From assembly GCF_003260275.1 (NCBI RefSeq), contig NZ_QJHB01000007.1, positions 183,718-247,717 on the forward strand: 64,000 bases of DNA, in the 5' to 3' direction. The stretch comes from Homoserinimonas sp. OAct 916. GTDB lineage: Bacteria > Actinomycetota > Actinomycetes > Actinomycetales > Microbacteriaceae. A program made the translations under genes and the position numbers. Positions 20,345 to 31,057 of the stretch are shown here, piece after piece; position 1 is the first letter of the stretch, and each line of letters opens with the position of its first letter. The notes under the pieces were generated by a model, which saw nothing but the letters and a program-made list of their open reading frames with translations, made no database searches and had not been told where the DNA came from.

Positions 20345-21217
20345 GTGAGCTATCACCCGGTGAGCGGCGCGGAACAGCGTTCCGCGAACTTCTGTTACCG
20401 GCACCCGAACCGGCAGAGCTTCATTCTCTGCCAGCGCTGTGGACGCACGATCTGCCCGGAATGCCAGACCCAGGCGGCGGTGGGTGTGATCTGCCCGGAA
20501 TGCATGCGTGAGCAGCGGGCGAGTGCGCCGCGCACCAAACCGGCGATCCTCACCCGGGTTGCCGGCGAGGGCAAACCGGTGGTCACGTATTCCATCATCG
20601 CGCTGTGCGTGTTCCTCTACATCCTTCAATGGATCCCCGGGCTGGGAGTGACGAACGCTCTCATCTACGCGCCCGCATTCTCCGACCCGAACAGTCCATA
20701 CTCAGACGTCTCATTCCAGCCGTGGCGGATGATCACCGCGACCTTCCTGCATTCCACGGGCTTCATCTTCCACCTGCTGTTGAACATGTACATGCTGTGG
20801 ATCTTCGGCCGGATTCTCGAGACGCTGTTGGGGCGCGGGCGCTACCTCGCCCTGTACCTGCTCAGCGGCCTCGGCGGTTCGGTGGCGGTGATGCTGCTGG
20901 CGCCGGTTGACCAGTTCGTTCTCGGTGCCTCAGGGGCCATCTTCGGCCTCGTGGGCGCATTCGTGGTGATTCAGCACCGCATGGGTGGCAATATGACCCA
21001 ACTGCTGGTTCTGGTGGGTATCAACCTCGTGATCGGGTTCATCCCGAACCTCAACATCGCCTGGCAGGCCCACGTGGGCGGTCTGATGGTCGGCGCGCTG
21101 ATCGGTTACATCTATTTGGAGACCCGAACCCCCAGTAATAAACGGATCCAGATCCTCGGCGTCTCCGCGGTCGCCGTGGTGTTGCTGCTGATCAGTTTCT
21201 CGAAGGCACTGTTCTAA
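20345..21217 (+). CDS. Rhomboid family intramembrane serine protease with N-terminal zinc ribbon
   Basis: A 290-residue membrane protease starting at GTG 20345. An N-terminal cysteine-rich segment (FCYRHPNRQSFILCQRCGRTICPECQ, then VGVICPECM, residues about 17-60) looks like a B-box/zinc-ribbon. It is followed by six or so membrane segments. The catalytic serine is in GASGAIFGLVGA near residue 197 and the catalytic histidine in AWQAHVGGLMVGA near residue 243. The family cuts membrane proteins within the bilayer; the substrate is unknown. Confidence 0.92.
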   Translation: MSYHPVSGAEQRSANFCYRHPNRQSFILCQRCGRTICPECQTQAAVGVICPECMREQRASAPRTKPAILTRVAGEGKPVVTYSIIALCVFLYILQWIPGLGVTNALIYAPAFSDPNSPYSDVSFQPWRMITATFLHSTGFIFHLLLNMYMLWIFGRILETLLGRGRYLALYLLSGLGGSVAVMLLAPVDQFVLGASGAIFGLVGAFVVIQHRMGGNMTQLLVLVGINLVIGFIPNLNIAWQAHVGGLMVGALIGYIYLETRTPSNKRIQILGVSAVAVVLLLISFSKALF

Positions 21218-21220
21218 GAG

Positions 21221-21267
21221 TTATCCACAGGTCTATCCACATTGGGGATAATTACAGCGGTGTAATT
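21221..21267. promoter_or_regulatory. Cluster of DnaA boxes between the rhomboid gene and crgA
   Basis: This short convergent gap holds a perfect DnaA box TTATCCACA at 21221-21229, CTATCCACA at 21233-21241 and, on the other strand, TGGGGATAA at 21243-21251 (8 of 9 each). Next to it is the inverted repeat AATTACA/TGTAATT at 21250-21267. It lies about 11 kb from oriC. Confidence 0.7.
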
Positions 21268-21332
21268 GTCGAAGGCCTCTAAGTTCTGGCGATCCCGCAC
21301 GGGCCGGTTGTCGCATTCACTCGAAGCGGTGC

Positions 21333-21575
21333 TCAGCGCCACCGAGTGGTCATCAAGAATCCGACGAACGCGATCCCGAAGCCGACAAGAATGTTCCACG
21401 AACCGAGCGCGGGAACCGGATACTGGCTGTTGCTCACGTAGAAGACAATGATCCAGGCCAAGCCGACCAGCATGAATCCGAACATCACTGGTTTGAACCA
21501 GACGGCGTTGGGCTGATCGTGCTTGGAGCGCGCGGCCTCGTTGCGGTCGGGCTGGGGAGTCGTAGTTCGTGCCAT
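21333..21575 (-). CDS. crgA: Cell division protein CrgA
   Basis: An 80-residue actinobacterial division protein with two membrane segments, near residues 28-48 (PVMFGFMLVGLAWIIVFYVS) and 56-75 (LGSWNILVGFGIAFVGFLM), and the family motif NSQYPVPALGSWN between them. It ends in the typical MTTRWR. CrgA binds FtsZ-ring proteins and PBPs and coordinates septation. Its gene faces away from the sortase gene. Confidence 0.95.
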   Translation of the reverse strand: MARTTTPQPDRNEAARSKHDQPNAVWFKPVMFGFMLVGLAWIIVFYVSNSQYPVPALGSWNILVGFGIAFVGFLMTTRWR

Positions 21576-21703
21576 GACATACGACTCTAGTCGGTTTCAG
21601 CTGAAGATCCTGACGGCAGCGACGCACCCCAACAGTTGAAGGGTCCCCGGCGGCGTGGAGACTGTGGAGAAATGCACATGGCGCCTCCCATAGACTTGCC
21701 CCT

Positions 21704-22546
21704 ATGCATGTTCAGGAGCCGGGTATCCCTGCGCCGCGTGCCGATACTTCGGGGCGAGAATCACCACTCCAGCGCCCACGGCACACACGGCGACAGGTGA
21801 GTGTCGTTGGAGTACTCGGGGAACTCTTGATCACCGCCGGCGTGCTGGTTCTGCTGTTCCTCGGTTGGCAGTTGTGGTGGAACGACTTTATCGTTGCCGG
21901 CCAACAGCGCACCGATGCCACGGAACTCAGTCAGACCTGGACCAAGGACCACCCGGTGGCTCCGTCGAATACGGCGCAGCCGGAGGAGACGGAGAAGCCC
22001 GCGGATACGGCTGCTGACCCCGTCGTCGTCGAGCAGGCGAACCACGGCGACGACTTCGCCATCTTGTATGTACCGCGGTTCGCCGAGTATGAAAAGAACT
22101 ATTCTCGGGTCATCACCGAAGGGGTCGACCACGTCGCGATTCTGAACGCCGGAAGGGTCGGACACTACCCGGACACCCAATTGCCGGGAGAAGCCGGCAA
22201 TTTTGTTCTGGCGGCCCATCGCAGCGCCTACGGCGGTGGCATGCATTGGATCACCGACTTCCGGTTGGGCGACCGGATCTATGTCGAGACCGCGGACGGG
22301 TGGTACTCCTATGCGTTTCGGGACCTCGAGTTCGTGCCGGATACCCAGATCGACGTGCTTGCCCCTGTACCTCGCAATGGCGGCGTGACACCGACTGATT
22401 CAATCATCACCCTCACCAGTTGCAACCCTCTCTGGTCGACGGCAGAACGTGTGATCGCCTACGGCGTGTTCGATTCGTTCCGGCCGAGGGCCGCAGGTGC
22501 TCCCGCTGAGATCACGTCGGCTGTCGCCGCGCATGAGGAGAGCTGA
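21704..22546 (+). CDS. Class E sortase
   Basis: A 280-residue transpeptidase that anchors surface proteins. A basic N-terminus and one membrane segment near residues 33-54 (LGELLITAGVLVLLFLGWQLWW) place it as a type II membrane protein. The catalytic histidine is in FVLAAHRSAYGG, the cysteine in ITLTSCNPLW and the arginine in TAERVIAYG. The TLTSCNP motif (usual class E form TLTTCNP) supports class E. TAGACT at 21691-21696 sits 7 bases before the ATG, so the message may be leaderless. Confidence 0.9.
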   Translation: MHVQEPGIPAPRADTSGRESPLQRPRHTRRQVSVVGVLGELLITAGVLVLLFLGWQLWWNDFIVAGQQRTDATELSQTWTKDHPVAPSNTAQPEETEKPADTAADPVVVEQANHGDDFAILYVPRFAEYEKNYSRVITEGVDHVAILNAGRVGHYPDTQLPGEAGNFVLAAHRSAYGGGMHWITDFRLGDRIYVETADGWYSYAFRDLEFVPDTQIDVLAPVPRNGGVTPTDSIITLTSCNPLWSTAERVIAYGVFDSFRPRAAGAPAEITSAVAAHEES

Positions 22547-22547
22547 A

Positions 22548-22709
22548 ATGTATGGAGCAATCTGGCGCACCCTACCCGGACCGGTCTGGCTGCGCATCGC
22601 GCTGGTGTTGGTGCTCGTGGTCGCCGTGCTCGCCGTGTTGTCGACCTGGGTCTTTCCCTGGGTCGATTCCGTCATCAACGACCAGCAGGTGACGGTCGGC
22701 AACCAATGA
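22548..22709 (+). CDS. Small single-pass membrane protein
   Basis: A 53-residue protein starting one base after the sortase stop and preceded by GAGGAGAG. It has one hydrophobic segment (residues about 15-38, WLRIALVLVLVVAVLAVLSTWVF) and the short tail PWVDSVINDQQVTVGN. A small protein of this type is commonly found between the sortase and the amidotransferase gene in actinobacteria; no function is known. The tight spacing indicates co-transcription on both sides. Confidence 0.75.
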   Translation: MYGAIWRTLPGPVWLRIALVLVLVVAVLAVLSTWVFPWVDSVINDQQVTVGNQ

Positions 22710-22719
22710 GGCTGAGAAC

Positions 22720-23358
22720 ATGACCCGAGTACTTGTCATCGACAACTACGACAGTTTCGTCTACACCCTGAACGGCTATCTCGGCCAACTCGGTGCTGAT
22801 ACGCACGTCGTGCGCAACGACCAGATCGCCGAAGCCGACCTGGTCAGCATGCTGGCTGAATTCGATGGTGTTCTCCTCTCCCCGGGCCCCGGCACCCCGG
22901 AACAGGCGGGGATCTCCGTTCCGATGGTGCACGCGGCACTCGACTCGGGCACGCCGCTTTTCGGGGTGTGCCTCGGGCACCAGGCCATCGCCAGTGCGTT
23001 CGGCGCAACCGTGGCCGTTGCAGCCGAGCTGATGCACGGAAAGACCTCCGAAGTCACTCACGACGGCAGCGAGTTGTTCCTCGACGTTCCGACGAACTTC
23101 ATCGCAACCCGGTACCACTCGCTGGCCGTAGTCGACGCCACAATGCCGGCGGTCCTGAGAGTGACGGCGCGAACTGACGACGGCGTGATCATGGGCCTGC
23201 AGCATCGGACGGCTCCGCTCTACGGGGTGCAGTTCCATCCCGAGTCGGTGCTCACCGAGGGTGGATACACCATGCTCGGCAACTGGCTCGAACGGGTTGG
23301 ATGCGTGGGCGCGCGGGATAGGGCCCGCACCCTGCATCCGCTGGTGCGCCTGAACTGA
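22720..23358 (+). CDS. Class I glutamine amidotransferase (anthranilate / aminodeoxychorismate synthase component II type)
   Basis: A 212-residue glutaminase subunit. The nucleophile cysteine is in LFGVCLGHQAIA near residue 86, and the histidine and glutamate of the triad are in VQFHPESVLTEGG near residue 173. The N-terminal VIDNYDSFVYTLNGYLGQLG is characteristic of TrpG/PabA. It would supply ammonia to a chorismate-using partner such as PabB or TrpE, none of which is in this window. The start is ATG 22720. It is the last gene of the sortase operon and converges on pknB. Confidence 0.9.
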   Translation: MTRVLVIDNYDSFVYTLNGYLGQLGADTHVVRNDQIAEADLVSMLAEFDGVLLSPGPGTPEQAGISVPMVHAALDSGTPLFGVCLGHQAIASAFGATVAVAAELMHGKTSEVTHDGSELFLDVPTNFIATRYHSLAVVDATMPAVLRVTARTDDGVIMGLQHRTAPLYGVQFHPESVLTEGGYTMLGNWLERVGCVGARDRARTLHPLVRLN

Positions 23359-23365
23359 GCGGTGT

Positions 23366-23450
23366 TGCTGAGCCGTGCACTTTGCTGGGCCGTGCAGTGT
23401 GCTGGGCCGTGCAGTGTGCTGGGCCGTGCACTTTGCTGAGCCGTGCAGTG
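23366..23450. repeat. Five tandem 17-bp repeats between convergent genes
   Basis: Five head-to-tail copies of a 17-base unit (consensus tgctgggccgtgcagtg) start at 23366, 23383, 23400, 23417 and 23434, with a partial sixth to 23460. Variation is confined to the g/a of gggcc and the final agtg/actt. There are no spacers, so this is not a CRISPR. The array fills the gap between the amidotransferase stop and the pknB stop. Confidence 0.92.
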
Positions 23451-23476
23451 CGCTGAGCTGAACCGCGGGCAGGGTG

Positions 23477-25171
23477 TTAGCCGGAGCAGTACTGCAGAAT
23501 CACGCTGGAGCCCTGCGGAACATCTCCGGGCGCCAACGATTGGTGGGACACCGGCGTGTTGGGCTCGGCCGGACAGTTCGGGTCGGGTTGGGGAACAGCG
23601 GTCAACTGCAGATTGGCGCTGTCGAGGATGTCGGTGGCGGCAGCCATCGATTGGCCTGTCAGATCTTGCAGTTTCACCATCCCGTTCGAGGCGTGGAGCT
23701 TGATGGTGGTGCCCACGTCGACCGCCTGGCCGCTGGCAGGGTCGGTGCCGAGCACCTTGTTCGGCGCCACAGTGGGTGAGTTGCGCATGTCCACGGTCCC
23801 CGGTGTGAGGTTGGCGTCGAGCAGGGCCTTTTTGGCGTCGTCGACCGATTGGCCGATGAGGTCGGGAATCTCGACCTTCTGGGTGCCGAGCGAGACGTAG
23901 AGCTTGATCACCTCGCCGACCTTGACGGTGGAATTCGCGGGCGGCTCCGAGCGCAGTACCTGGCCGGAGGGTATCGTCGGTGACTCCTCATCCACTCGGC
24001 TGGGAATCAGCTTCAAGCCCTCCAGGGTGGAGGCTGCGGCGTCGAAGGTCTGCCCCGAGAAATCGGGCACGTCCCTGGTCGATTCGGAGACAAGGTTCGA
24101 CGGGCTCAACGAGACGACCCAGAAGACCACGGCCGCCAGAATGATGATCACGCTCGCCACACCCGCCCAGATCCAGATCACCGGAGGGCGGTTCTGGGTG
24201 CGCACCACGGTCTGGTTCTCGGCCAACTGGCGGATCGCCTGTTCCGACGACGAGGCTGCGGTGGGCGGCGCGCCGAACAGGTTCGCGCCGGGCTCTTCCA
24301 CCTTGCGGCGGGGAATGATGCCGCTGCCGGCCATGACGACATCTTCTCGGAACTCCGCGGCCGACTGGAATCGGGCGAACCGGTCTTTGTCCAGCGCGTG
24401 CAGCACCACCTGGTCAAGCGCCGGGGAGACTCTCGGGTTGAGCGTGGAGGGGGCCACCGGCGGTTCGCTGACATGCTGGTAGGCGATCGCCACCGGGGTG
24501 TCGCCACGAAAGGGCACTCGGCCGGTGAGCATCTCGAACAACACGACACCGGCTGAATACAGGTCGGTGCGGGCATCCACCGTCTCGCCCTTGGCCTGCT
24601 CTGGCGAGAAGTAGGAGGCCGTGCCGAGAATCGCGGTGGTCTGGGCGACCGTGGCCGAGGAGTCGGAGATGGCGCGTGCGATACCGAAGTCCATGACCTT
24701 CACCTGGCCGGACTGGGTGAGCATGATGTTGCCCGGTTTGATATCGCGGTGCACCACGCCGGCCCGGTGGGAGTATTCCAGCGCGGTCAGGATCCCCTCC
24801 ATGATGCGGGTCGCCTCGGATGGGTCGAGCGGTCCGTGGCCGATCACATCTTTCAACAGGCGACCGGAGACGCGTTCCATGACGATGAACGGCAATTGCA
24901 CTTCGTGGCCGCGCTCGTCGTTGACAGTCTCTTCGCCGGCGTCGAACACCCGCACGATCGTGGGGTGCGCCATTCGGGCGGCGGCCTGTGCCTCTAGCCG
25001 AAAACGGGTGCGAAAACTGGGGTCGGCCGCGAGTGATGACTTGAGGATCTTGATCGCAACCGTGCGGCCCAGTCGGGTGTCTGTGCCAGCGTAGACGTCG
25101 CTCATGCCGCCTCGACCGATCAGTTCGCCCACCCGGTATCGATCGGCGAGCAGGCGACCATCTTCACTCAC
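23477..25171 (-). CDS. pknB: Serine/threonine protein kinase with PASTA domains (PknB)
   Basis: A 564-residue membrane kinase. The kinase domain shows GRGGMSDVYAG near residue 19, the lysine in VAIKILK, HRDIKPGNIML and DFGIAR. One membrane segment lies near residues 330-352 (VIWIWAGVASVIIILAAVVFWVV). Three extracellular PASTA domains follow, beginning near VPDFSGQTFDAA, IPDLIGQSVDDA and LQDLTGQSMAAA, which sense peptidoglycan fragments. It starts with GTG at 25171 and is the last gene of the fhaA-pknB operon. The phosphatase PstP is encoded upstream. Confidence 0.95.
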   Translation of the reverse strand: MSEDGRLLADRYRVGELIGRGGMSDVYAGTDTRLGRTVAIKILKSSLAADPSFRTRFRLEAQAAARMAHPTIVRVFDAGEETVNDERGHEVQLPFIVMERVSGRLLKDVIGHGPLDPSEATRIMEGILTALEYSHRAGVVHRDIKPGNIMLTQSGQVKVMDFGIARAISDSSATVAQTTAILGTASYFSPEQAKGETVDARTDLYSAGVVLFEMLTGRVPFRGDTPVAIAYQHVSEPPVAPSTLNPRVSPALDQVVLHALDKDRFARFQSAAEFREDVVMAGSGIIPRRKVEEPGANLFGAPPTAASSSEQAIRQLAENQTVVRTQNRPPVIWIWAGVASVIIILAAVVFWVVSLSPSNLVSESTRDVPDFSGQTFDAAASTLEGLKLIPSRVDEESPTIPSGQVLRSEPPANSTVKVGEVIKLYVSLGTQKVEIPDLIGQSVDDAKKALLDANLTPGTVDMRNSPTVAPNKVLGTDPASGQAVDVGTTIKLHASNGMVKLQDLTGQSMAAATDILDSANLQLTAVPQPDPNCPAEPNTPVSHQSLAPGDVPQGSSVILQYCSG

Positions 25172-25219
25172 TAAATCTTCTCCAGTCGGCGTAATTTCGA
25201 TCCCAGTCTATTCGCCGCC

Positions 25220-26955
<1,736 letters not shown>

Positions 26956-26959
<4 letters not shown>

Positions 26960-28410
26960 TTATTCAGCACCGCCTCTAATACTTGTTTTGCGATCGGAGC
27001 GGCAAGCAGGTTGCCGTACCCCTCCTGGCCCATTCCGCCACCATTCTCAATGAGAACGGTAATGGCAAATTCTGGATTGTTCGCCGGGGCAAAACCGGTG
27101 AACCACAGTGTGTACGGGTCATCCGGCCCGTTCTCTGCCGTCCCCGTCTTCCCGGCGACGCTGACTCCGTCTATTCTTGCATTACTGGCCGCGCCGTTCT
27201 CGACTCCGGAGACCATGATCTCGGTGAGTTGTCGGGCTGTCGTCGGGCTGATCGCGTCGCTGTAGACCTCGGGTGAGAACGAGTCCAGCACACGCAGGTC
27301 GGGTGACAGGATCGAATCGACCAGATTCGGCTTCATCACGGTGCCGCCGTTGGCGATCCCGGCCGTGACCATCGCCATCTGCAACGGGGTGGCACGGTCA
27401 CTGCCCTGGCCGAAGGCCGAGAGTGCCACCTGGGCCTTGTCCGTGGTGTACTCATAGGTGCTCGGGGTCACATCCAGTGGAACCTGGAGCTCCTTGTTGA
27501 ACCCGTACTTCTCCGCCTCGTCCAGGATCGCCCGGCTGCCGAGGGCGATTCCCAATTCGGCCATCGGGATGTTGCAGCTGAGGCGCACGGCGTCGGCGAT
27601 CGACACGGTTGCCCCATCGCCGCAGGTTCCCCGCCCAGAATTGTAGATCACGGCGGTCGAACCGGGCAGGGTGAAAGAAGCCGGATTCGGGAACTGGCTG
27701 TCGGGGGTGAATTTGCCCGACTGGAATGCGGCTGACGCGACGACGAGTTTGAACACCGAGCCGGGAGGGTTCAGGTTTCCGGCGATGGCCCGGTTGTAGA
27801 GGGGGTCCGCCGGGTCTGCGATGAGCGCGTCGTAGTTCTCGATGATCGTGGACGTCTTGTGAACGGCGAGCTCGTTCGGGTCGAAGCTCGGCTTCGACAC
27901 CATGGCCAGAATCCGCCCGGTCTTGGGCTCGGTGACGATGACGGCACCCTGCAGGTCACCGAGGGCGTCCCAGGCGGCCTGTTGGGCGACCCGATCGAGG
28001 GTGAGCTCGACCGCGGCACCCTGCGGAATCTGTCCCGTGATGATGCTGTTGAGCTTTTCGAAGAACTGCGAGTTGGCCGTTCCGGTGAGTTCGGCGTTGA
28101 GGGCGTTCTCGATTCCGGTGCTGCCCTGTCCGATGGTGTAATAACCGGTCGCCGGGGCATACAACTGGCCGTCCGTGTAGACGCGGATGAACTTGTACAT
28201 GTCATCGATGGGTTTGGAGAGTGCGACCGCCTCACCCTCGACGAGTATCGGGCCGCGTTTGGCCGAATAGGCTTCGATCACGGCGCGCGTGTTGCGGGCA
28301 TCCGCCTGCAGATTGTCGGCCTGAAACACCTGGATGATCGATGTGGAGGTCATCAGGGCGACGAACATGAGCAGCACAACGATGCTGACACGTTTCAGTT
28401 CACGATTCAT
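26956..28410 (-). CDS. pbpA: Penicillin-binding protein 2 type transpeptidase (PbpA)
   Basis: A 484-residue class B PBP that cross-links peptidoglycan. An N-terminal membrane anchor (residues 8-25, SIVVLLMFVALMTSTSII) precedes the pedestal and the transpeptidase domain. The active-site SxxK is in PPGSVFKLVVAS near residue 220, the SxN in VRLSCNIPMA, and the KTG box in VAGKTGTAENG. It works with the adjacent RodA-type glycosyltransferase (gap of 3 bases). Confidence 0.94.
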
Positions 28411-28413
28411 CTG

Positions 28414-29832
28414 TCAGATCACCATCCTCGGCTGGTTGCGCACGCTGTCGGACAGGCGCAGCAGGAGGGCGACAATGATCCAGTTGGCGACCAGCGATGA
28501 GCCACCGGCGGCCAGGAACGGCGTGGTGAGCCCGGTGAGGGGGATGACCCGGGTGACGCCGCCGACGACGATGAAGACCTGGAGCGCGACGATGAAGGCG
28601 AGGCCGACGCCCAGAAGTTTTCCGAAGTCGTCTTGCCCCGCGAAGCCGATGCGGAATCCCCGGGAGACGAACAGGAGGTAGAGGCCGAAGATCGCGAAGA
28701 GACCGATCAGGCCGAGCTCTTCGCCGAGGCTGGTGATGATGAAGTCGCTGTTGGCGAGCGGCACCAGGTCGGGGTCGCCCTCGCCGAGGCCCGTACCGAT
28801 CAGACCTCCGTGGGACAGCCCGAAGATGCCCTGTACGAGCTGGTAGCTGCCCGGGTCGGCGCCAAAGACCTCCGGGTGGAACGCATCCAGCCAGTTGATC
28901 ATGCGGCCGTGCACATAACTCAGCGACTGTGCGGCGATGTAGGCGCCGGCCGCGAACAGGCCGAGGCCGATCAGCACCCAACTGAGGCGGGCCGTGGCGA
29001 CATAGAGCATGACCAGGAACAGGCCGAAGTAGAGCAGCGATGTACCTAGGTCACGCTGAAAGATGATCACCGACATCGACAGAGCCCAGACCACCAGGAG
29101 CGGGCCGAGGTCGCGCAGGCGGGGGAAGCGAACGCCGAGCACCTTCTTGCCCACCATCGACAGGCTGTCCCGGTGCTGCACCAGGTACCCGGCGAAGAAG
29201 ATCGCCAGGGCAATCTTCGCCACTTCGCCGGGCTGGAAGCTGAAGGCACCCACGGATATCCATACCCGGGCGCCAGAGACCTCGGTGCCGATGAACGGCA
29301 GCATCGGCAGCAACAGGAGTACCAGCGCGATGAAACCGGCCACATAGGTGTAGCGCTGAAGGACGCGGTGGTTCCTGACGACGGCAAGCGTGATGATGGC
29401 GATGACAATGGCGAGCGCGGTCCAGACGATCTGGCGAGTCGATGCGGCGTCCCAGCCGCTGTCACCCTCGGCCAGGTCGATCCGATAGATCATCGCCACT
29501 CCCAGGCCGTTCAACACGGTGGCGACCGGCAACAGGAACGGATCGGCGTCGGGTGCGATATACCGCATGACGATGTGCATGCCGAACACCAGCACCGACA
29601 GGCCGATTCCGAGGGTCACCAGGGAGGTGTCGATCGACCGCAGCGCCCCGAGTTGCACGAGGACGATGGCTGCGGTGTTGATCACGCAGGCGAAGACCAG
29701 CAGGAACAGTTCGCGGTTGCGCAATTTCTGCGGGATGCGTAATGGCTTCAGCAGCTTCATGGCGCCGGTGGGCTCGGGGTTCAGCGGGGAGGCCTCGACC
29801 ACGGGCCCGCCGCGGCTATCGGATGGCGGCAT
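28414..29832 (-). CDS. rodA: FtsW/RodA/SpoVE family peptidoglycan glycosyltransferase
   Basis: A 472-residue SEDS protein with about ten to twelve membrane segments, which polymerises lipid II in partnership with the class B PBP encoded next. Recognisable stretches are FQPGEVAKIALAIFFAGYL, QRDLGTSLLYFGLFLVMLY, and IGTGLGEGDPDLVPLANSDFIITSLGEELGLIG, read in pieces. The position between pstP and pbpA identifies it as the wall-elongation/division SEDS gene of this operon. The start at 29832 overlaps pstP by 17 bases; ATG at residue 25 (MKLLKPLRIP) is an alternative. Confidence 0.93.
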   Translation of the reverse strand: MPPSDSRGGPVVEASPLNPEPTGAMKLLKPLRIPQKLRNRELFLLVFACVINTAAIVLVQLGALRSIDTSLVTLGIGLSVLVFGMHIVMRYIAPDADPFLLPVATVLNGLGVAMIYRIDLAEGDSGWDAASTRQIVWTALAIVIAIITLAVVRNHRVLQRYTYVAGFIALVLLLLPMLPFIGTEVSGARVWISVGAFSFQPGEVAKIALAIFFAGYLVQHRDSLSMVGKKVLGVRFPRLRDLGPLLVVWALSMSVIIFQRDLGTSLLYFGLFLVMLYVATARLSWVLIGLGLFAAGAYIAAQSLSYVHGRMINWLDAFHPEVFGADPGSYQLVQGIFGLSHGGLIGTGLGEGDPDLVPLANSDFIITSLGEELGLIGLFAIFGLYLLFVSRGFRIGFAGQDDFGKLLGVGLAFIVALQVFIVVGGVTRVIPLTGLTTPFLAAGGSSLVANWIIVALLLRLSDSVRNQPRMVI

Positions 29833-31054
29833 CGGTCAACCAATTGACGATCGTGATCGCCTCGCTGTACGAGTCGACGTTGATGGTCTCCTCCACCCGC
29901 GCACGGTCGTAGGGACGTAATTCGTCGAGGGTGAGAGACGTGACCATGTATTCGTGCGACAGGGAGATCGGCCCGAGGCTCTGTTGCACGCCCTGGAAGA
30001 CCACGACGGTTTCGCCGTTCGTGCCGACGAAGAATCGCGTCTGGGTCCACTGGTAGGCGAGACTGAGTGCCACCGCGACGACGGCGACGATGAGGACAAT
30101 TCCGATCACCAGATTGCGCTTGCGCCTCCGGGCCCGGCGCTTGTCCTCGGCGATCAGCTCGTCGAGATACTCTTCCGACTGGCTCTCGAAGTGCGACTCG
30201 GGCGGCGGCTTGAGGGTGTGCAGGCGCAACAGGGGCAGGCGCACGGGCTTGGTACGGGAATCCGTCTCGAAGACGAGGGGCGAGGCCGCGGAGCCCACCG
30301 TGTTCGGCCGGCCGGGCGGCGTATCCGGGTCGGCGGTCACATCGACGAGCACCACAGTCACGTTGTCGGGGGCTCCCCCGTCGAGGCTCTTACGAACCAA
30401 TTGGTGGCAGGCGTCATCCGGGTTGGAGTGACGGGAGAGGATTCCTGTGATGACCGTGTCGGAGACCACGCCGGAGAGTCCGTCCGAGCAGAGCAGCCAG
30501 CGGTCGCCGGGCCGCGTGTCAAGGATCATCGTGTCGATCTCCGGTGACGATTCCACGTCACCGAGCACGCGCATCAGCACCGATCGGCGCGGGTGCACCA
30601 GGGCTTCCTCGGGCGTGATGCGGCCGGAGTCGACCAGGCGTTGCACGAACGTGTGGTCGACCGAGATCTGGCTGAGCTCACCGTCGCGGTAGAGGTAGAT
30701 GCGGGAGTCACCGATGTGAGCGATCGCGATCTGGTCGCCCACGCGAATGAACCCCGACACGGTCGTGCCCATGCCGGTGAGTTCCGGGTGCTCGAAGACG
30801 GCTTCGGCCAGCAGGGAGTTGGAGGCGATCAGGGCTGATTGCAGGGCGAACTCGGCGTCATGGGCAGAGGTGTACTCCATGTCGGCGTCGCGAATCCGTC
30901 GGATGGCGATGGCAGAGGCCACGTCACCGCCGGCGTGGCCACCCATCCCATCGGCGACCACGAACAACTTGTTTCCGGAGTAGCCAGAATCCTGGTTGTT
31001 GGAGCGGATTCGGCCGACATGGGAGACCGCGGCGCTGAGGGTACCGATCGTCAT
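29816..31054 (-). CDS. pstP: PP2C-type protein phosphatase PstP
   Basis: A 412-residue metal-dependent phosphatase that reverses PknA/PknB signalling. PP2C motifs are VGRIRSNNQDSGY, FVVADGMGGHAGGDVAS, IAHIGDSRIYLYRDGEL and LLCSDGLSGVVSD. A single membrane segment lies near residue 310-330 (NLVIGIVLIVAVVAVALSLAY), followed by a small external domain, as in other actinobacterial PstP. It begins 3 bases after fhaB ends. Confidence 0.95.
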   Translation of the reverse strand: MTIGTLSAAVSHVGRIRSNNQDSGYSGNKLFVVADGMGGHAGGDVASAIAIRRIRDADMEYTSAHDAEFALQSALIASNSLLAEAVFEHPELTGMGTTVSGFIRVGDQIAIAHIGDSRIYLYRDGELSQISVDHTFVQRLVDSGRITPEEALVHPRRSVLMRVLGDVESSPEIDTMILDTRPGDRWLLCSDGLSGVVSDTVITGILSRHSNPDDACHQLVRKSLDGGAPDNVTVVLVDVTADPDTPPGRPNTVGSAASPLVFETDSRTKPVRLPLLRLHTLKPPPESHFESQSEEYLDELIAEDKRRARRRKRNLVIGIVLIVAVVAVALSLAYQWTQTRFFVGTNGETVVVFQGVQQSLGPISLSHEYMVTSLTLDELRPYDRARVEETINVDSYSEAITIVNWLTDAAIR

Positions 31055-31057
31055 GCG

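Noticed and set aside
23366..23460. Array considered as a CRISPR
   Set aside because: The units abut without spacers and there are no cas genes in the window.
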